64,000 nucleotides of DNA from an uncultured Coriobacteriaceae bacterium (GCA_949298635.1 CASFXG010000001.1:1-64000), one strand, 5' to 3'; counted from the first letter of the stretch, positions 44,360 through 54,304 are shown. The notes: generated from the letters alone by a model not told the origin. A program made the numbers and translations.

Positions 44360-45118
44360 TCAGACGCCGAGGAGGAACTCGAGGGCGCGGAGGCGGACAT
44401 CGAGGTGGGTCGCTGCCCACGCGTGGGAAAACGCGAGGAGCAGCGCCGCGGTGGGCGCGTCGATGCTTGCACCAGCGAGGTCATCGAAGCGCAGCGACAT
44501 GAGGGCGCGAAACCATCCGACGAGCGTCGCATCGACTTCCTCTGCCCCGGCGACGCTCGAGGCGCACGAAGCACAGACGAGGCCGCCCGCCGTCGCAGAG
44601 AAATACGAGACGTCCGCATCTCCGCAGAGCACACAGGCCGAAAAATCCGGGTAGTAGCCCAAATGGGCGAGCAGCTTAAACACATAGGCGGCGACGACGA
44701 GGTCGAGATGCGCGCCGTCCAAAACACCATCCGAACCGCCGAGCACCGCAAGCGCGCGCTCGGTGATGGGAAACACGAACGGGTCTTCCGCGTCCTCGAA
44801 GCAGCACGCCCGCGCGACGTCCACGATTGCGGCGCCAGCGGAAAGCACGTCGAGCTCGGGAGCAGCGCCGAAGGGCGCGCAGACGAGCGTTGCCTCGGCG
44901 ACGACATCGAGCGAACGACCGCGCGCGATGAGCATGTCCACCGTGCAGCCGACCTCGCAGCGAGCGGCGAGGCGGCTCCCTGGCTTGCGCGCGCCCTTCC
45001 CCACCGCGCGAATCTGTCGTCCATCACGTGCGAGCAGCGTGTAGATGAGATCGGTCTCGCGCAGCTTGGTTTTATCGAGCACGAGCACTCGCTCGCGGTA
45101 TGTCCTTCCCGCAGCCAT
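44360..45118 (-). CDS. recO: DNA repair protein RecO
   Basis: Recombination mediator (252 aa) that loads RecA in the RecFOR pathway. N-terminal OB fold (RTYRERVLVLDKTKLRETD), helical domain, and a zinc knuckle CVLC...CASC near the middle. ATG 45118 follows GGAGCC, 20 bases after the era stop. The transposon end abuts its stop codon. Confidence 0.93.
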   Translation of the reverse strand: MAAGRTYRERVLVLDKTKLRETDLIYTLLARDGRQIRAVGKGARKPGSRLAARCEVGCTVDMLIARGRSLDVVAEATLVCAPFGAAPELDVLSAGAAIVDVARACCFEDAEDPFVFPITERALAVLGGSDGVLDGAHLDLVVAAYVFKLLAHLGYYPDFSACVLCGDADVSYFSATAGGLVCASCASSVAGAEEVDATLVGWFRALMSLRFDDLAGASIDAPTAALLLAFSHAWAATHLDVRLRALEFLLGV

Positions 45119-45138
45119 AGGGCTCCACGCCGTCCGCG

Positions 45139-46134
45139 TTACTCGTCCGCCGCGTAGCCCAGGCGGCGAATCTCGCGCACGTCTTCGCGCCACCGGCTCT
45201 TCACGCGCACGTCGAGCTCGAGGAAGACCTTGCAGCCGAAGATGCGTTCCAGGTCACGGCGGGCGTCGATACCCACGTGTTTCAACATCTCGCCGCGCTT
45301 ACCGATGATGATACCCTTCTGGCCGTCGCGCTCAACATAGATCGTGGCATGCACGATGAGCGTGCCGCGCCGACGCTCGATGGAGTCGCACATGACGCCG
45401 ATGGAATGAGGGACCTCCTCGCGCGTGCGCAGCAGAAGCTTCTCGCGCACGAACTCAGAAACGATCATCTCGTCGGAGGCATCGGTGTCCACGCCCTCGG
45501 GGAACCACATCGGCCCTTCAGGAAGATAGCTTGAGACAAGGGCGATGAAGGAATCGACGTTGAAGTTCTCCGTCGCGGAGAGCACGATCTCGTCATCGAA
45601 CGTGCAGAGCTCGCGCGCGGCAGCGATTTGCTTCATGACGTTTTCCGGCGAAACAAGATCGGCCTTGGTAAGGACGAGCACGCGCTTTGTGGGCGCCTTC
45701 GCCACGCGCTCTGCCACCCAGGCGTCTCCGCGCCCGATGGGCTTCGAGGCATCGATGAGAAAGCACAGGACGTCGACGTCCTTAAACTCCGCGAGGGCGC
45801 TCTTGTTGAGCTCGCTGCCGAGCGAATCCTGGGGCTTATGCAAGCCGGGCGTGTCGACGAAGACGATCTGGGCATCATCGGTGCGCACGACGCCGAGCAT
45901 GCGCCTGCGCGTGGTCTGCGCGACCGGTGACGTGATGGCCATCTTGCGCCCCATGCAGGCGTTCATGAGCGTCGACTTCCCTGCGTTCGGGCGGCCTACG
46001 AGCGCGACGAACCCGCTTTTGAAGCCCGGCTGCGCCGCAGGAGCGATCTCACCGTTTTCATCTTCATCGACGAACGCATCGAGCTCTTCGTCGCTCATGT
46101 TCTCGAACGGATCGAACTCCTCGATTTCTGCCAT
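45139..46134 (-). CDS. era: GTPase Era
   Basis: Ribosome assembly GTPase (331 aa) that binds 16S rRNA. G domain with GRPNAGKST and DTPGLH, then a KH domain (KGIIIGKRGEMLKHVG). An acidic extension of about 40 residues precedes the usual start of the family and raises the length above the common 300 aa. Its partner ybeY is two genes upstream. Confidence 0.96.
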   Translation of the reverse strand: MAEIEEFDPFENMSDEELDAFVDEDENGEIAPAAQPGFKSGFVALVGRPNAGKSTLMNACMGRKMAITSPVAQTTRRRMLGVVRTDDAQIVFVDTPGLHKPQDSLGSELNKSALAEFKDVDVLCFLIDASKPIGRGDAWVAERVAKAPTKRVLVLTKADLVSPENVMKQIAAARELCTFDDEIVLSATENFNVDSFIALVSSYLPEGPMWFPEGVDTDASDEMIVSEFVREKLLLRTREEVPHSIGVMCDSIERRRGTLIVHATIYVERDGQKGIIIGKRGEMLKHVGIDARRDLERIFGCKVFLELDVRVKSRWREDVREIRRLGYAADE

Positions 46135-46220
46135 GCTTGGATCCTTTCTGGCAATGGGGCGCTTCCCGCTATCATATCAAGTAAAGGCACGCTACCTGCG
46201 AACCGAGATCATGCGCCACC

Positions 46221-46253
46221 ACCAGCCAATAACCCCCGTCCCCATTGGCTGGT
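46221..46253. repeat. REP-like hairpin at the dgkA stop codon
   Basis: ACCAGCCAAT (46221-46230) and ATTGGCTGGT (46244-46253) are perfect inverted repeats around a loop containing CCCGTCCCC. The dgkA stop codon begins at the very next base. Shares the GTCCCCA core with the other repeats. Confidence 0.75.
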
Positions 46254-46631
46254 TCAGAGGAGCACGAGGGCGCGGGCGAATACGATGATGCCCACGATCG
46301 CGGCGGTGATGGAGAGCGTGAAGACGCTTGCGGCCGCGATGTCCTTGGCGCGCTTCGCAAGCGGGTGAAGCTCCTGCGTGGCGAGGTCCACGATCGCTTC
46401 GATCGAAGTGTTCACGAGTTCGGCGAACAGCACAAGCCCGATACAGAGGGCGACGAGTACCCAGGAAAGGGCATCAATCTTGAGCACAATGCCCGCGATG
46501 ACCGCAAGCACGCCCACGCACAGCTGCACCTTGATGTTGCGCTCCGTCGTCACCGCGGTGCGGAACCCTTCGAAGGCATAGCCGAACGAGCGCAGAAACG
46601 TCGGGTGGTCGCGATTCGAGCCGGGAATCAT
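46254..46631 (-). CDS. dgkA: Diacylglycerol/undecaprenol kinase family protein
   Basis: 125-aa membrane protein with three helices. Family residues: RSFGYAFEGFRTAVTTERN and ELVNTSIEAIVDL. In Gram-positive bacteria these enzymes phosphorylate undecaprenol to recycle the cell-wall lipid carrier. ATG 46631 overlaps no stop but follows the ybeY stop at once; a GTG 6 bases earlier is possible. Confidence 0.92.
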   Translation of the reverse strand: MIPGSNRDHPTFLRSFGYAFEGFRTAVTTERNIKVQLCVGVLAVIAGIVLKIDALSWVLVALCIGLVLFAELVNTSIEAIVDLATQELHPLAKRAKDIAAASVFTLSITAAIVGIIVFARALVLL

Positions 46632-46633
46632 CG

Positions 46634-47176
46634 TCACTCCCCCTTTTCGTCTTCATGATGCCGCGTCACAGGCCCGATGCAAACTGTCGCCGGGTCTTCC
46701 CCCCGCCTCGTCGCGAGGGCGCGCAGCACGGTGAGCTCGCGCTCCTCCATGGCAAGCGCATCCTCCTCGTTCATATGGTCATATCCCAAAAGATGGAGCA
46801 TGCCGTGCGCGAGCATGAGGCGACATTCCTCGGCAGAGGTCGTGCCGAACGCGGGCGCTTGAGCCTCGATGACCGCGGGCGCGAGCACGATGTCGCCAAG
46901 CTCAACGGGCGCTTCCTCAGTATCGCGGGCGTGTGCGAGGACCTCTTCGGGACACGAACCGTCGAGCAGCGGAAACGACAACACATCGGTGGGCGCGTCG
47001 ATGCCACGCCACGCATGGTTGAGCTCGTGCATCTCGTCGTCGTCAACGTAGGCAACAGACACGACGGCATCTACATCCAAATCGACCGCCTTCAGCACCT
47101 CATCGAGGGCTGCCTCGAACTCCTCCTCGGCAACGAGGAGCGGGAGGCCGGCATCGTTCGACAGCAAAACGCTCAC
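46634..47176 (-). CDS. ybeY: Endoribonuclease YbeY
   Basis: Zinc-dependent RNase for 16S rRNA 3' maturation and ribosome quality control (180 aa). The zinc motif HGMLHLLGYDH is intact and ATDVLSFPL-type motif (APTDVLSFPLLDG) is present. A C-terminal tail of about 25 residues extends beyond the core. Overlaps the phoH end by 4 bases. Confidence 0.95.
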   Translation of the reverse strand: MSVLLSNDAGLPLLVAEEEFEAALDEVLKAVDLDVDAVVSVAYVDDDEMHELNHAWRGIDAPTDVLSFPLLDGSCPEEVLAHARDTEEAPVELGDIVLAPAVIEAQAPAFGTTSAEECRLMLAHGMLHLLGYDHMNEEDALAMEERELTVLRALATRRGEDPATVCIGPVTRHHEDEKGE

Positions 47177-48174
47177 TTCGCCGCCCCCTTGCCTTTCTTG
47201 CGCCCGCCGACGGGGGCTTCCTCATGTGTACGATCGAACGCATCGTATGCCTCCACGATGCGCCCTACAAGCGAATGGCGCACCACATCGGAGCGATCAA
47301 GATGGATGAAGGCGATGTCCTCGACGCCGGTAAGGATCTCCTCGATCTCGGTGAGGCCACCGCGCCTGCCCATGAGGTCGCGCTGCGTGGTATCGCCCGT
47401 GATGATGAATTTGGAATTGAAGCCCAGGCGCGTGAGGAACATCTTCATCTGTTCGGGCGTGGTGTTCTGAGCTTCGTCCAAGATCACAAACGCATCGTTC
47501 AGCGTGCGACCGCGCATGTAGGCGAGCGGGGCGATCTCGATGATGCCCTGTTCGATAAGCTCGCCGCCGCGCTCCATGTCGGTCATGTCGAAGAGCGCAT
47601 CGAAGAGCGGGCGCACATAGGGGTCGATCTTCTCTTGAAGCGTTCCAGGCAGATACCCCAGGCTCTCCCCGGCTTCCACGACAGGACGCGTGAGCACCAC
47701 GCGGCCGACCTCGTGGCGCTTGAGCGCAGCCACCGCCATCGCCATGGCGAGATACGTCTTGCCCGTGCCGGCAGGCCCCAGGCAAAACGTTACCGTATGC
47801 TGGCGGATCGCATCGATATAGCGCTTCTGTCCCACGGTCTTCGGGCGGATTGCCTTACCGCGGTACGTGAGCAAGATGTCGTCTCGGAAGCCCGAGATGT
47901 CCATCACGCTTTCCCTGAGCGTCTGCAGGGCGCGAACGACCTCGGCCTCTGTGGGCGTGTCGCCCGCCCGCGCCTCCTTGATGAGATAGGTGAAGAGACG
48001 GGTGAGGATCTCGACTTCCTCCGCAGATCCCGACACGGAAAGTGTCCGCCCGCGCGAGGTGATCGCCGCACCGGTGCGCTCCTCGATGGTGCGCAACAGC
48101 ATATCGCCGGAACCGAGAACACGGACCGCGTCGACATCATCGGGTATAGTCAGTTTCACCGTCGCGGTATCCAT
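47173..48174 (-). CDS. phoH: PhoH-like ATPase
   Basis: P-loop ATPase (333 aa) with Walker A GPAGTGKT and the motif ILDEAQNTTPEQMKMFLTRLG. The N-terminal 90 residues hold a KH-like domain. Function not fixed; it is conserved next to ybeY, suggesting RNA metabolism. ATG 48174 overlaps the mtaB stop (TAATG) with GGAGGG upstream. Confidence 0.93.
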   Translation of the reverse strand: MDTATVKLTIPDDVDAVRVLGSGDMLLRTIEERTGAAITSRGRTLSVSGSAEEVEILTRLFTYLIKEARAGDTPTEAEVVRALQTLRESVMDISGFRDDILLTYRGKAIRPKTVGQKRYIDAIRQHTVTFCLGPAGTGKTYLAMAMAVAALKRHEVGRVVLTRPVVEAGESLGYLPGTLQEKIDPYVRPLFDALFDMTDMERGGELIEQGIIEIAPLAYMRGRTLNDAFVILDEAQNTTPEQMKMFLTRLGFNSKFIITGDTTQRDLMGRRGGLTEIEEILTGVEDIAFIHLDRSDVVRHSLVGRIVEAYDAFDRTHEEAPVGGRKKGKGAAK

Positions 48175-49517
48175 TAACCCTCCAAGCACCCTGAGCCGCA
48201 CGTTGCGCCCGATCCGTACGCCTTCATGTCGTCACCGCTGCATACGACCTTGGCGCGCACGAGACCGGATGCGCCCACATCCATGATAGCAACGTCCACG
48301 AGCGTGGGTGCGACGATACCCGCCTCCTCGAGACCCGAAACCTCGACGCGATGGAAGGACGCGAGCGTGCCGCGGCATCCTTCTTCAATGACGGCGCGTT
48401 CCACCGACCCGATCCTCGTCTCGGCATCCTGCTGGGCGAGGCGCGCGGCGAGCTCTCGCGCCCGATGCGAGCGCTCGGCCATGACCTCGGGCGGCACCTG
48501 ATCGGGCATGCTTGCCGCCGGGGTACCGGGGCGCGCGCTATAGCGGAACACGTGCATACGCGAAAATCCCACGCGCTCGCAGAGGGCGAGCGACTCCTCG
48601 AACTCCCCATCGGTCTCCCCGGGAAAGCCGACGATGAGGTCGCAGGAAAGCGAGGCGCTCGGCAGCGCAGCCCGGATACGGCAACAGAGGTCTTCGAACT
48701 CCGCCGCAGTATAGGGACGCCCCATGCGTTCGAGCGTGCGTGTGCAGCCGGATTGTACGGGGAGATGGAAGAAGGGGGCGACGCGCCCGCCAGACGCGGC
48801 GACGCTCGCGATGAGCCGGTCGCTCACGTCCATGGGCTCGATGGAGGAAAGTCTGATATGCGGCACCGCGGTCTCACGTAGGATGATGTCGATGAGCTCG
48901 TCGATCTCGACATGCGCGTCGCGCGGACCCTCTCCGTCGTACGCCCCAAGGTTGACGCCCGTGAGCACGACCTCGGGCAGTCCCTCGTCGAGCGCGGCGC
49001 GCACCTCCTCGAGGACGGCCTCGACGGGAACGGAGCGCTCCGGACCGCGCGCCTTCCACACGATGCAGTACGTGCAGCGGTTGTTGCAACCGTCTTGAAT
49101 CTTCACGCCCACGCGGGCGCGGCGTTGCAACACGCCTGCTCCGCCTCCTCTCGACGCCGCCGGTGGCGCGGCGACATACCCCAGAGCCTCGAGCGCACAT
49201 GAGGCGACCTCGACCTTGGAGGGGACGACGATGACGCGGTCGGAAAGCTCGCGGAGCGATTCGGGATGGAGCGCTGCGGCGCAACCCGTCGCGATCACGA
49301 GCGGTTCCCGCGCCCGCCCGAGCGCATGGCGCACGGCCTTTCTGGTCTTCGCTTCTGCCTCGCCGGTCACGGCGCAGGTGTTGATGACGATAAGTTCAGC
49401 TTCTTCCGGATCAACGAGCAGCAGACCGGCCGAAGCGAGTTCGCGCTCCATGCGGTCGGATTCCACGCGGTTGACCCGGCACCCGAGATTGATGACGGAA
49501 ACGAACGGATTTGCCAC
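48174..49517 (-). CDS. mtaB: tRNA t6A37 methylthiotransferase
   Basis: Radical SAM enzyme making ms2t6A37 in ANN-decoding tRNAs (447 aa). MTTase motif NLGCRVNRVESDRM, radical SAM cysteines CNNRCTYC, then VWKARGPERSVP and a TRAM-like C-terminus. GTG 49517 is preferred for its GGGGA site; an ATG 15 bases upstream (49532) is the alternative. Third methylthiotransferase in the window. Confidence 0.93.
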   Translation of the reverse strand: MANPFVSVINLGCRVNRVESDRMERELASAGLLLVDPEEAELIVINTCAVTGEAEAKTRKAVRHALGRAREPLVIATGCAAALHPESLRELSDRVIVVPSKVEVASCALEALGYVAAPPAASRGGGAGVLQRRARVGVKIQDGCNNRCTYCIVWKARGPERSVPVEAVLEEVRAALDEGLPEVVLTGVNLGAYDGEGPRDAHVEIDELIDIILRETAVPHIRLSSIEPMDVSDRLIASVAASGGRVAPFFHLPVQSGCTRTLERMGRPYTAAEFEDLCCRIRAALPSASLSCDLIVGFPGETDGEFEESLALCERVGFSRMHVFRYSARPGTPAASMPDQVPPEVMAERSHRARELAARLAQQDAETRIGSVERAVIEEGCRGTLASFHRVEVSGLEEAGIVAPTLVDVAIMDVGASGLVRAKVVCSGDDMKAYGSGATCGSGCLEG

Positions 49518-49534
49518 GGTATGTCCCCACATGC

Positions 49535-50674
49535 CTAATCGAGCATGTCGTCGATGGCGTCGCGGATGCGCTCGCCCACGCTGCGATGCGGCGCGACATC
49601 GTCGCCCACTGCCTCGGCATAGCGCTCGAGCAGCTCGCGCGCCTCGCCGGAAAGCTTGCGCGGCACCTCGACGCGGACCTGCGCGATGGCGCGTCCGCGC
49701 GTCGTGCCGTCCATGCGCGGCATGCCGAATTCCTCGGTCGTAACCGTGTCGCCATACTGCGTGCCGGCAGGCACCTGGTACGTGATGGTCTCATCGGGCA
49801 TGATGCCGGGGACGCTCACCGTGCAGCCGAGCGCCGCCTGAGCGATCGAAACTGTGACGACGCACAGCAGGTCGTCGCCCACGCGCTCGAAGCGGTCGTG
49901 ATCTTTGACGACGACTGTAACCAGGAGGTCGCCCGACGCCTCTCCACGGAACCCGGCCTCGCCGTAGCCGCGCACGCGCAGCTGCCGCCCGCTCGCAATG
50001 CCCGCAGGCACCTCGATGTCGATCTTCTCGTGGGTCGGCGTGCGTCCCTGCCCGTCACACATGTCGCAGGGATGGTCGATGACGGTTCCCTCGCCGCCGC
50101 AGTCGGGGCAGGGCGAGGTGGACTGCATCGTGCCGAAGATCGAGCGCTGCATGGTGGTGACGTAGCCCGATCCGTGGCAGCGGGGGCACTGCTTCTCTTC
50201 CGCGCCTTCCGCGCGGCCGGTGCCGCCACAGTCTTCACAAGGAGCAAGGCGGTCGTAGCTCACGGTCTTCGTGCAGCCAAGTGCCGCCTCCTCAAGCGTG
50301 ATGGAGAGCGTGATAGCCATGTCGCGGCCGGCGCGTCTGCGCGCCCGACCACCTTGGGACGAGCGACCCCCGCCGAAGAACGACGAGAAGATGTCGTCCA
50401 CGCCCATGCCACCGAAGATGTCGCTGAAATCGACGTACCCGGAGCCGCCGGGGCCGTCCGCCGTACCGAAGCGGTCGTAGTTCGCACGCTTCTGCTCGTC
50501 CGAGAGCACCGAATACGCCTCGTTCAGCTCCTTGAACTTCTCCTCGGCGTCTGGATCGTCCGAGACGTCCGGATGCACCTTGCGCGCCTTCTTCAAAAAC
50601 GCGCGCTTGATGGTGCGCTGGTCAGCATCTCGCTCTACACCCAGGATATCGTAGTAATCTTTCGACCCCGGCAC
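49535..50674 (-). CDS. dnaJ: Chaperone protein DnaJ
   Basis: Hsp40 co-chaperone of DnaK (379 aa), complete: J domain with HPD, Gly/Phe-rich region, four CxxCxGxG zinc repeats ([32 protein letters not shown]), CTD I and CTD II. Lies 99 bases downstream of a second, truncated-and-anchored DnaJ. No hrcA, grpE or dnaK in the window. Confidence 0.96.
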   Translation of the reverse strand: MPGSKDYYDILGVERDADQRTIKRAFLKKARKVHPDVSDDPDAEEKFKELNEAYSVLSDEQKRANYDRFGTADGPGGSGYVDFSDIFGGMGVDDIFSSFFGGGRSSQGGRARRRAGRDMAITLSITLEEAALGCTKTVSYDRLAPCEDCGGTGRAEGAEEKQCPRCHGSGYVTTMQRSIFGTMQSTSPCPDCGGEGTVIDHPCDMCDGQGRTPTHEKIDIEVPAGIASGRQLRVRGYGEAGFRGEASGDLLVTVVVKDHDRFERVGDDLLCVVTVSIAQAALGCTVSVPGIMPDETITYQVPAGTQYGDTVTTEEFGMPRMDGTTRGRAIAQVRVEVPRKLSGEARELLERYAEAVGDDVAPHRSVGERIRDAIDDMLD

Positions 50675-50773
50675 TTCCCTACCTTCTCCCCCATCATGAC
50701 GTTAGCGCCAAGCGCAAGACGCCCGGAGCTCTGTGTTCAACCGCATGCGGCGCATGACGCGTCCGGCGACACG

Positions 50774-51895
50774 CTACCACAAGAACGGTCGATAGAAATA
50801 CATACCGCGCGTGCAGCTCGCAAACCACATGAGCAGCAGCACGTAGAACAGCGAATTCATGCATCCGTTCACAAACAGCTGGAGCCCGCGCTTGAACCAG
50901 ATAAACGAGCGATGCGACGGGACCTCCTTCAGCACCATGCCCGCACCGAAGCAGAACGGGATGAGGCAGAGCGCAGAGAACAGCGTGAAGGCACCGCCCA
51001 TGATCGCAAGCAGCAGAAACGGTGCCGCCATGCCCATAAGTTTGAAGCCCTGGGCCGCTTTGCCCTCGAGCCGCTCGGCTGCCACGCGGGCACGCCCCAC
51101 GAGGTCGCCGGCCGCCGCCCCGTTCGTGCCGGCATGACCCATGCCCTTCACACGAACCGTGGCGCCGTCGTGCATGCCGGCCGGGAACTCGATGACCGCC
51201 TCCGCCATGACCTGACGGCGCCCCGACCCTCCACATTCAGGGCAGGGATCGGAGATGACCTTGCCCGAGCCGTTGCACTCAGGGCACACCATCTGGAACA
51301 TGCCACCGCCAAAAAGGAATGACATGTCGACGTCCATGGCGCCCGTGCCGCCGCACGAGGGGCAGGTATGGGCGTGCTCGGAGGATACGGAACCGGAGCC
51401 ATGGCAGTGGCTGCACGGCTCATACCGCCGATACTTGATGCCCTTGCGCGCGCCGTTTTTCACCTGCTCGGGCGTAAGATCCACATCGACGACGACATCC
51501 GCCCCCTCCTCGGGGTTGAACGCCTGTGACGTTCCGCGCCCGCCGCGGCGGGGCTCCGACCACATGCCGCCGAAAGGGAAGCCGCCAAAGCCGCCATAAT
51601 AGGATCCACGTGCACCGGCCGCTCCCGCATACGGGCTCTGTCCAGCCGCGCCACCGTATCCGGCAAAGGGGTTTCCCGAGCGCATCGCGTCATAGCGGGC
51701 GCGCTTCTGCTCGTCCGATAAGACGGCGTAGGCTTCCGAAACCTCTTTGAACTTCTCCTCGGCGTCGGGCTCCTTGTTGACATCCGGATGCAGCTTGCGT
51801 GCCTTCTGCTGGAACGCCTTCTGGATTTCGCGCTTATCGGCATCTTTCGAGACGCCGAGGATCGCGTAGTAGTCTTTGTCGTTCATTCCTGCCAC
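50774..51895 (-). CDS. Membrane-anchored DnaJ-like protein
   Basis: 373 aa. Residues 1-70 are a J domain with HPD at 36-38, 75-125 are Gly-rich, and 161-226 carry four zinc repeats ([32 protein letters not shown]). CTD I ends near GDLVGRARV (263-271). CTD II is missing; in its place are hydrophobic stretches at about 287-322 and 345-361 and a short aromatic tail. So a DnaK-stimulating domain may be held at the membrane. GTG start with AGGAGG 11 bases upstream. Confidence 0.85.
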   Translation of the reverse strand: MAGMNDKDYYAILGVSKDADKREIQKAFQQKARKLHPDVNKEPDAEEKFKEVSEAYAVLSDEQKRARYDAMRSGNPFAGYGGAAGQSPYAGAAGARGSYYGGFGGFPFGGMWSEPRRGGRGTSQAFNPEEGADVVVDVDLTPEQVKNGARKGIKYRRYEPCSHCHGSGSVSSEHAHTCPSCGGTGAMDVDMSFLFGGGMFQMVCPECNGSGKVISDPCPECGGSGRRQVMAEAVIEFPAGMHDGATVRVKGMGHAGTNGAAAGDLVGRARVAAERLEGKAAQGFKLMGMAAPFLLLAIMGGAFTLFSALCLIPFCFGAGMVLKEVPSHRSFIWFKRGLQLFVNGCMNSLFYVLLLMWFASCTRGMYFYRPFLW

Positions 51896-51935
51896 GGTGG
51901 GGGCAACCTCCTGCTCGCTAACGTAGGCATAGCGT

Positions 51936-51963
51936 ATTGTACCGAAATACTGGGCTGCTCAAA
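51936..51963 (-). promoter_or_regulatory. putative promoter of the dnaJ-mtaB-phoH run
   Basis: Minus strand TTTGAG (51958-51963), 16-base spacer, TACAAT (51936-51941), about 40 bases before the GTG. No CIRCE or HAIR heat-shock operator is visible. Confidence 0.45.
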
Positions 51964-52007
51964 CTCAGGATCACAACTGAACGCAGCTTGCATAAGGACA
52001 GGCGACG

Positions 52008-53183
52008 CTAACGAAGGTCCCACATGATGCCAAATAACTCGTTGCCCAGAAGCCAGCCGTCCTCGGTGGGCACGAGCGCGTCGGTCGCCGTATCGAAGCG
52101 TGCGAGTCCCGACGAGGTCGCAGCGCGTATGCCCGCCCGAACGCGCTCCGCCCCGAGTACGCGCTGAGCCTGCGCGATGAGCTCGCCGGGAGCGCCCGCC
52201 GTCATGCGCATTGCGAGCATGAGGTCTTCTGCTACGGCCTCCCGTTTCGTGAGGAACTCAAGGTCAAAGGAACAAGCGGCATCGTCGCGCTGCACGAAGC
52301 GCACGCGAGCCGCCTCGCCGTCGAGGTGCGCATCACCGAAGAACTCACGCAAGCCGCTGAATTCCCTCGCCGTGAGCATACCGGCCGCTGAGCGTCCAAC
52401 ACCGAGGTAGCTCATCCCCGTCCAGTACGCGATGTTATGCCGGCACGCCTTCCCGGGCTTCGCGTAGCTCGCAACCTCATAGGGTGCGTACCCCGCAACC
52501 TTAAAGAGATTGCGCGCCCGCACCATGCACGCAGCCTGAAAATCCTCGTCAGGGTCAAGTTCCTCTCCCCGCTCGATACGGCACGCGAGCGGCGTTCCCG
52601 CTTCAATGGCGAGCGGGTAGACGGAGATATGGTCGGGCGCGACATCAATCGTCTCACGCAGCGTCTTATCCCAGCTCTCTTTCGTTTGTCGGGGAAGGCC
52701 GCACATAAGGTCGCATGAGACATCGAAACCGTTCGCACGGGCGCGCTCGATGGCGGCGTGCGCCTCTCTCGCGCTGTGAAGCCGCCCGATAGCGCGGAGC
52801 TCCTCATTTTGAAAACTCTGGACACCAAGTGAGATGCGCGTGACACCCGAGGCAGCGAGTGCCGCGGCAAGCGCTTCGGTGAACGATTCCGGGTTCGCCT
52901 CACAGGTGAGCTCCTCGGGCGCACACCAAGTACGGATATGCCGAACGAGCGCAGGCAGCCGACGCCCGAGCACCGTCGGCGTGCCGCCGCCGAGGTAGAC
53001 CGTCCGCACGTCCCGAAGCGCGCCTGCGTCGCCAAACGCGTCGATATGCCGAAAGAGCTCATCGAGGTAGCGCTCCGCGGCGGCATCGAGGGCAGCGCCG
53101 TCAAGCGCTCGCGAATCGAAGTCGCAGTACGCGCACTTCGCGTGACAGAACGGGATATGGACATAGAGCGCCTCTATCGCCAT
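52008..53183 (-). CDS. hemW: Heme chaperone HemW (HemN-like radical SAM protein)
   Basis: 391 aa. Radical SAM cysteines CHAKCAYC at the N-terminus and YLGGGTPT; C-terminal HemN domain. HemW proteins deliver heme and lack coproporphyrinogen oxidase activity; assignment over HemN rests on size and conserved location near dnaJ and lepA. Confidence 0.9.
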   Translation of the reverse strand: MAIEALYVHIPFCHAKCAYCDFDSRALDGAALDAAAERYLDELFRHIDAFGDAGALRDVRTVYLGGGTPTVLGRRLPALVRHIRTWCAPEELTCEANPESFTEALAAALAASGVTRISLGVQSFQNEELRAIGRLHSAREAHAAIERARANGFDVSCDLMCGLPRQTKESWDKTLRETIDVAPDHISVYPLAIEAGTPLACRIERGEELDPDEDFQAACMVRARNLFKVAGYAPYEVASYAKPGKACRHNIAYWTGMSYLGVGRSAAGMLTAREFSGLREFFGDAHLDGEAARVRFVQRDDAACSFDLEFLTKREAVAEDLMLAMRMTAGAPGELIAQAQRVLGAERVRAGIRAATSSGLARFDTATDALVPTEDGWLLGNELFGIMWDLR

Positions 53184-53240
53184 GTCTCCTCCTTCACATG
53201 GCGCGTAGCTGCAAGACAGCCGTCGCGATATGCGGAGACC

Positions 53241-54233
53241 CTAGGCACGGTCGCCCTCGTCCGCATCAAGTGACGCCTCGATCTCGTCGATGAGAGCGAG
53301 GAACTCCTCGAAGGTAGAGCACTTCACCACACGTCCGCGCCACATAGCGGCACGCGGCAGACCCTTGAGGTACCACGTCGCGTACGTGCGTGCGCGAGCC
53401 ATCGCGCACGGGATGAGCTCATTCGTAAGCGCAAGGTGGTCGCGAAGTGCGCCGAGCCGCTCGCAAGCGGTACGCATCGGAACCTCACGCCCGTCGTTCA
53501 GCAGGCGCTCGGCATCTTCGAAGATCCAAGGGTTGCCGTAAGAGCCGCGCGCGATGAAGACACCGCTCGCCGCGGTCTCACGAAGCATCCGCACCGCGGC
53601 CTCGGCGGAAAACACATCGCCCGAACCGATCACCGGCACCGATACGGCGCGAGCGACGTCATCGATCACTGACCAATCCGCCTCACCGGTATACAGCTGC
53701 TTCGCGCTCCTGCCATGCACAGCGATGGCGGAAGCGCCCGCCTCTTCGAGCATCTCAGCGAACACGGGGGCGACGACCTCACCGGTACGGAAGCCCGAGC
53801 GGATCTTTACCGTCACGGGTACGTGGGCATGCGAAACCGCTGCCCGAACGATGTCGCGCGCGAGCAGTGGCTCCTCCATAAGCGCCGATCCCTCCCCCTT
53901 GGTAATCACCTTGCGGGCGGGACATGCCATGTTGATATCGATGAGCGCGAGCTTCTCGCCCACGCGCGCCCCGACCGCCTCGACTGCCTCGGCGAACTGT
54001 TCGGGCTTGCTGCCGAAGAGCTGGACGGCGATATTCGGCTCCTCCTCCGCCGGCAGCACGAGCTCCCAAGTCTGCTCGCTCGTATAGTGGAGCCCGGCGA
54101 CGCTCACCATCTCGCTATACGCGAGCGGTGCCCCGTGCCGACGCATCTGGATGCGGTAAGCGGCATCGGAAACACCCGCCATGGGTGCCATGAGGAAGGG
54201 ATGCTCCTCGAGATATGTCCTAACGTCGTTCAT
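53241..54233 (-). CDS. dusB: tRNA-dihydrouridine synthase
   Basis: Flavoenzyme (330 aa) reducing uridines in tRNA D-loops. FMN-binding APMAGVSDAAYR, catalytic cysteine in NMACPARKV, and HGRSAKQLYTGEADW. Closest in pattern to the DusB group. Followed by lepA with a REP-like hairpin between them. Confidence 0.94.
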   Translation of the reverse strand: MNDVRTYLEEHPFLMAPMAGVSDAAYRIQMRRHGAPLAYSEMVSVAGLHYTSEQTWELVLPAEEEPNIAVQLFGSKPEQFAEAVEAVGARVGEKLALIDINMACPARKVITKGEGSALMEEPLLARDIVRAAVSHAHVPVTVKIRSGFRTGEVVAPVFAEMLEEAGASAIAVHGRSAKQLYTGEADWSVIDDVARAVSVPVIGSGDVFSAEAAVRMLRETAASGVFIARGSYGNPWIFEDAERLLNDGREVPMRTACERLGALRDHLALTNELIPCAMARARTYATWYLKGLPRAAMWRGRVVKCSTFEEFLALIDEIEASLDADEGDRA

Positions 54234-54249
54234 CGATCTGCACGCAATC

Positions 54250-54292
54250 TGACATTGGGGACAGTCCCCAATGTCATGACATTGGGGACAGG
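54250..54292. repeat. REP-like hairpin between dusB and lepA
   Basis: TGACATTGGGGAC (54250-54262) and GTCCCCAATGTCA (54264-54276) are perfect arms separated by one base; a third copy, TGACATTGGGGACAGG, follows at 54277-54292. Core GGGGACAGG matches the RAYT ends (GGGACAGG). It lies 12 bases from the lepA stop. Confidence 0.85.
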
Positions 54293-54304
54293 CGTATCGG
54301 GAAG

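Noticed and set aside
49511-51322. 603-codon plus-strand frame opposite both dnaJ genes
   Set aside because: Shadow of the zinc-finger and J-domain coding sequence; no start context or domain.
51896-52007. CIRCE or HAIR heat-shock operator before the dnaJ genes
   Set aside because: Searched by eye for the TTAGCACTC-N9-GAGTGCTAA and similar dyads; none seen.
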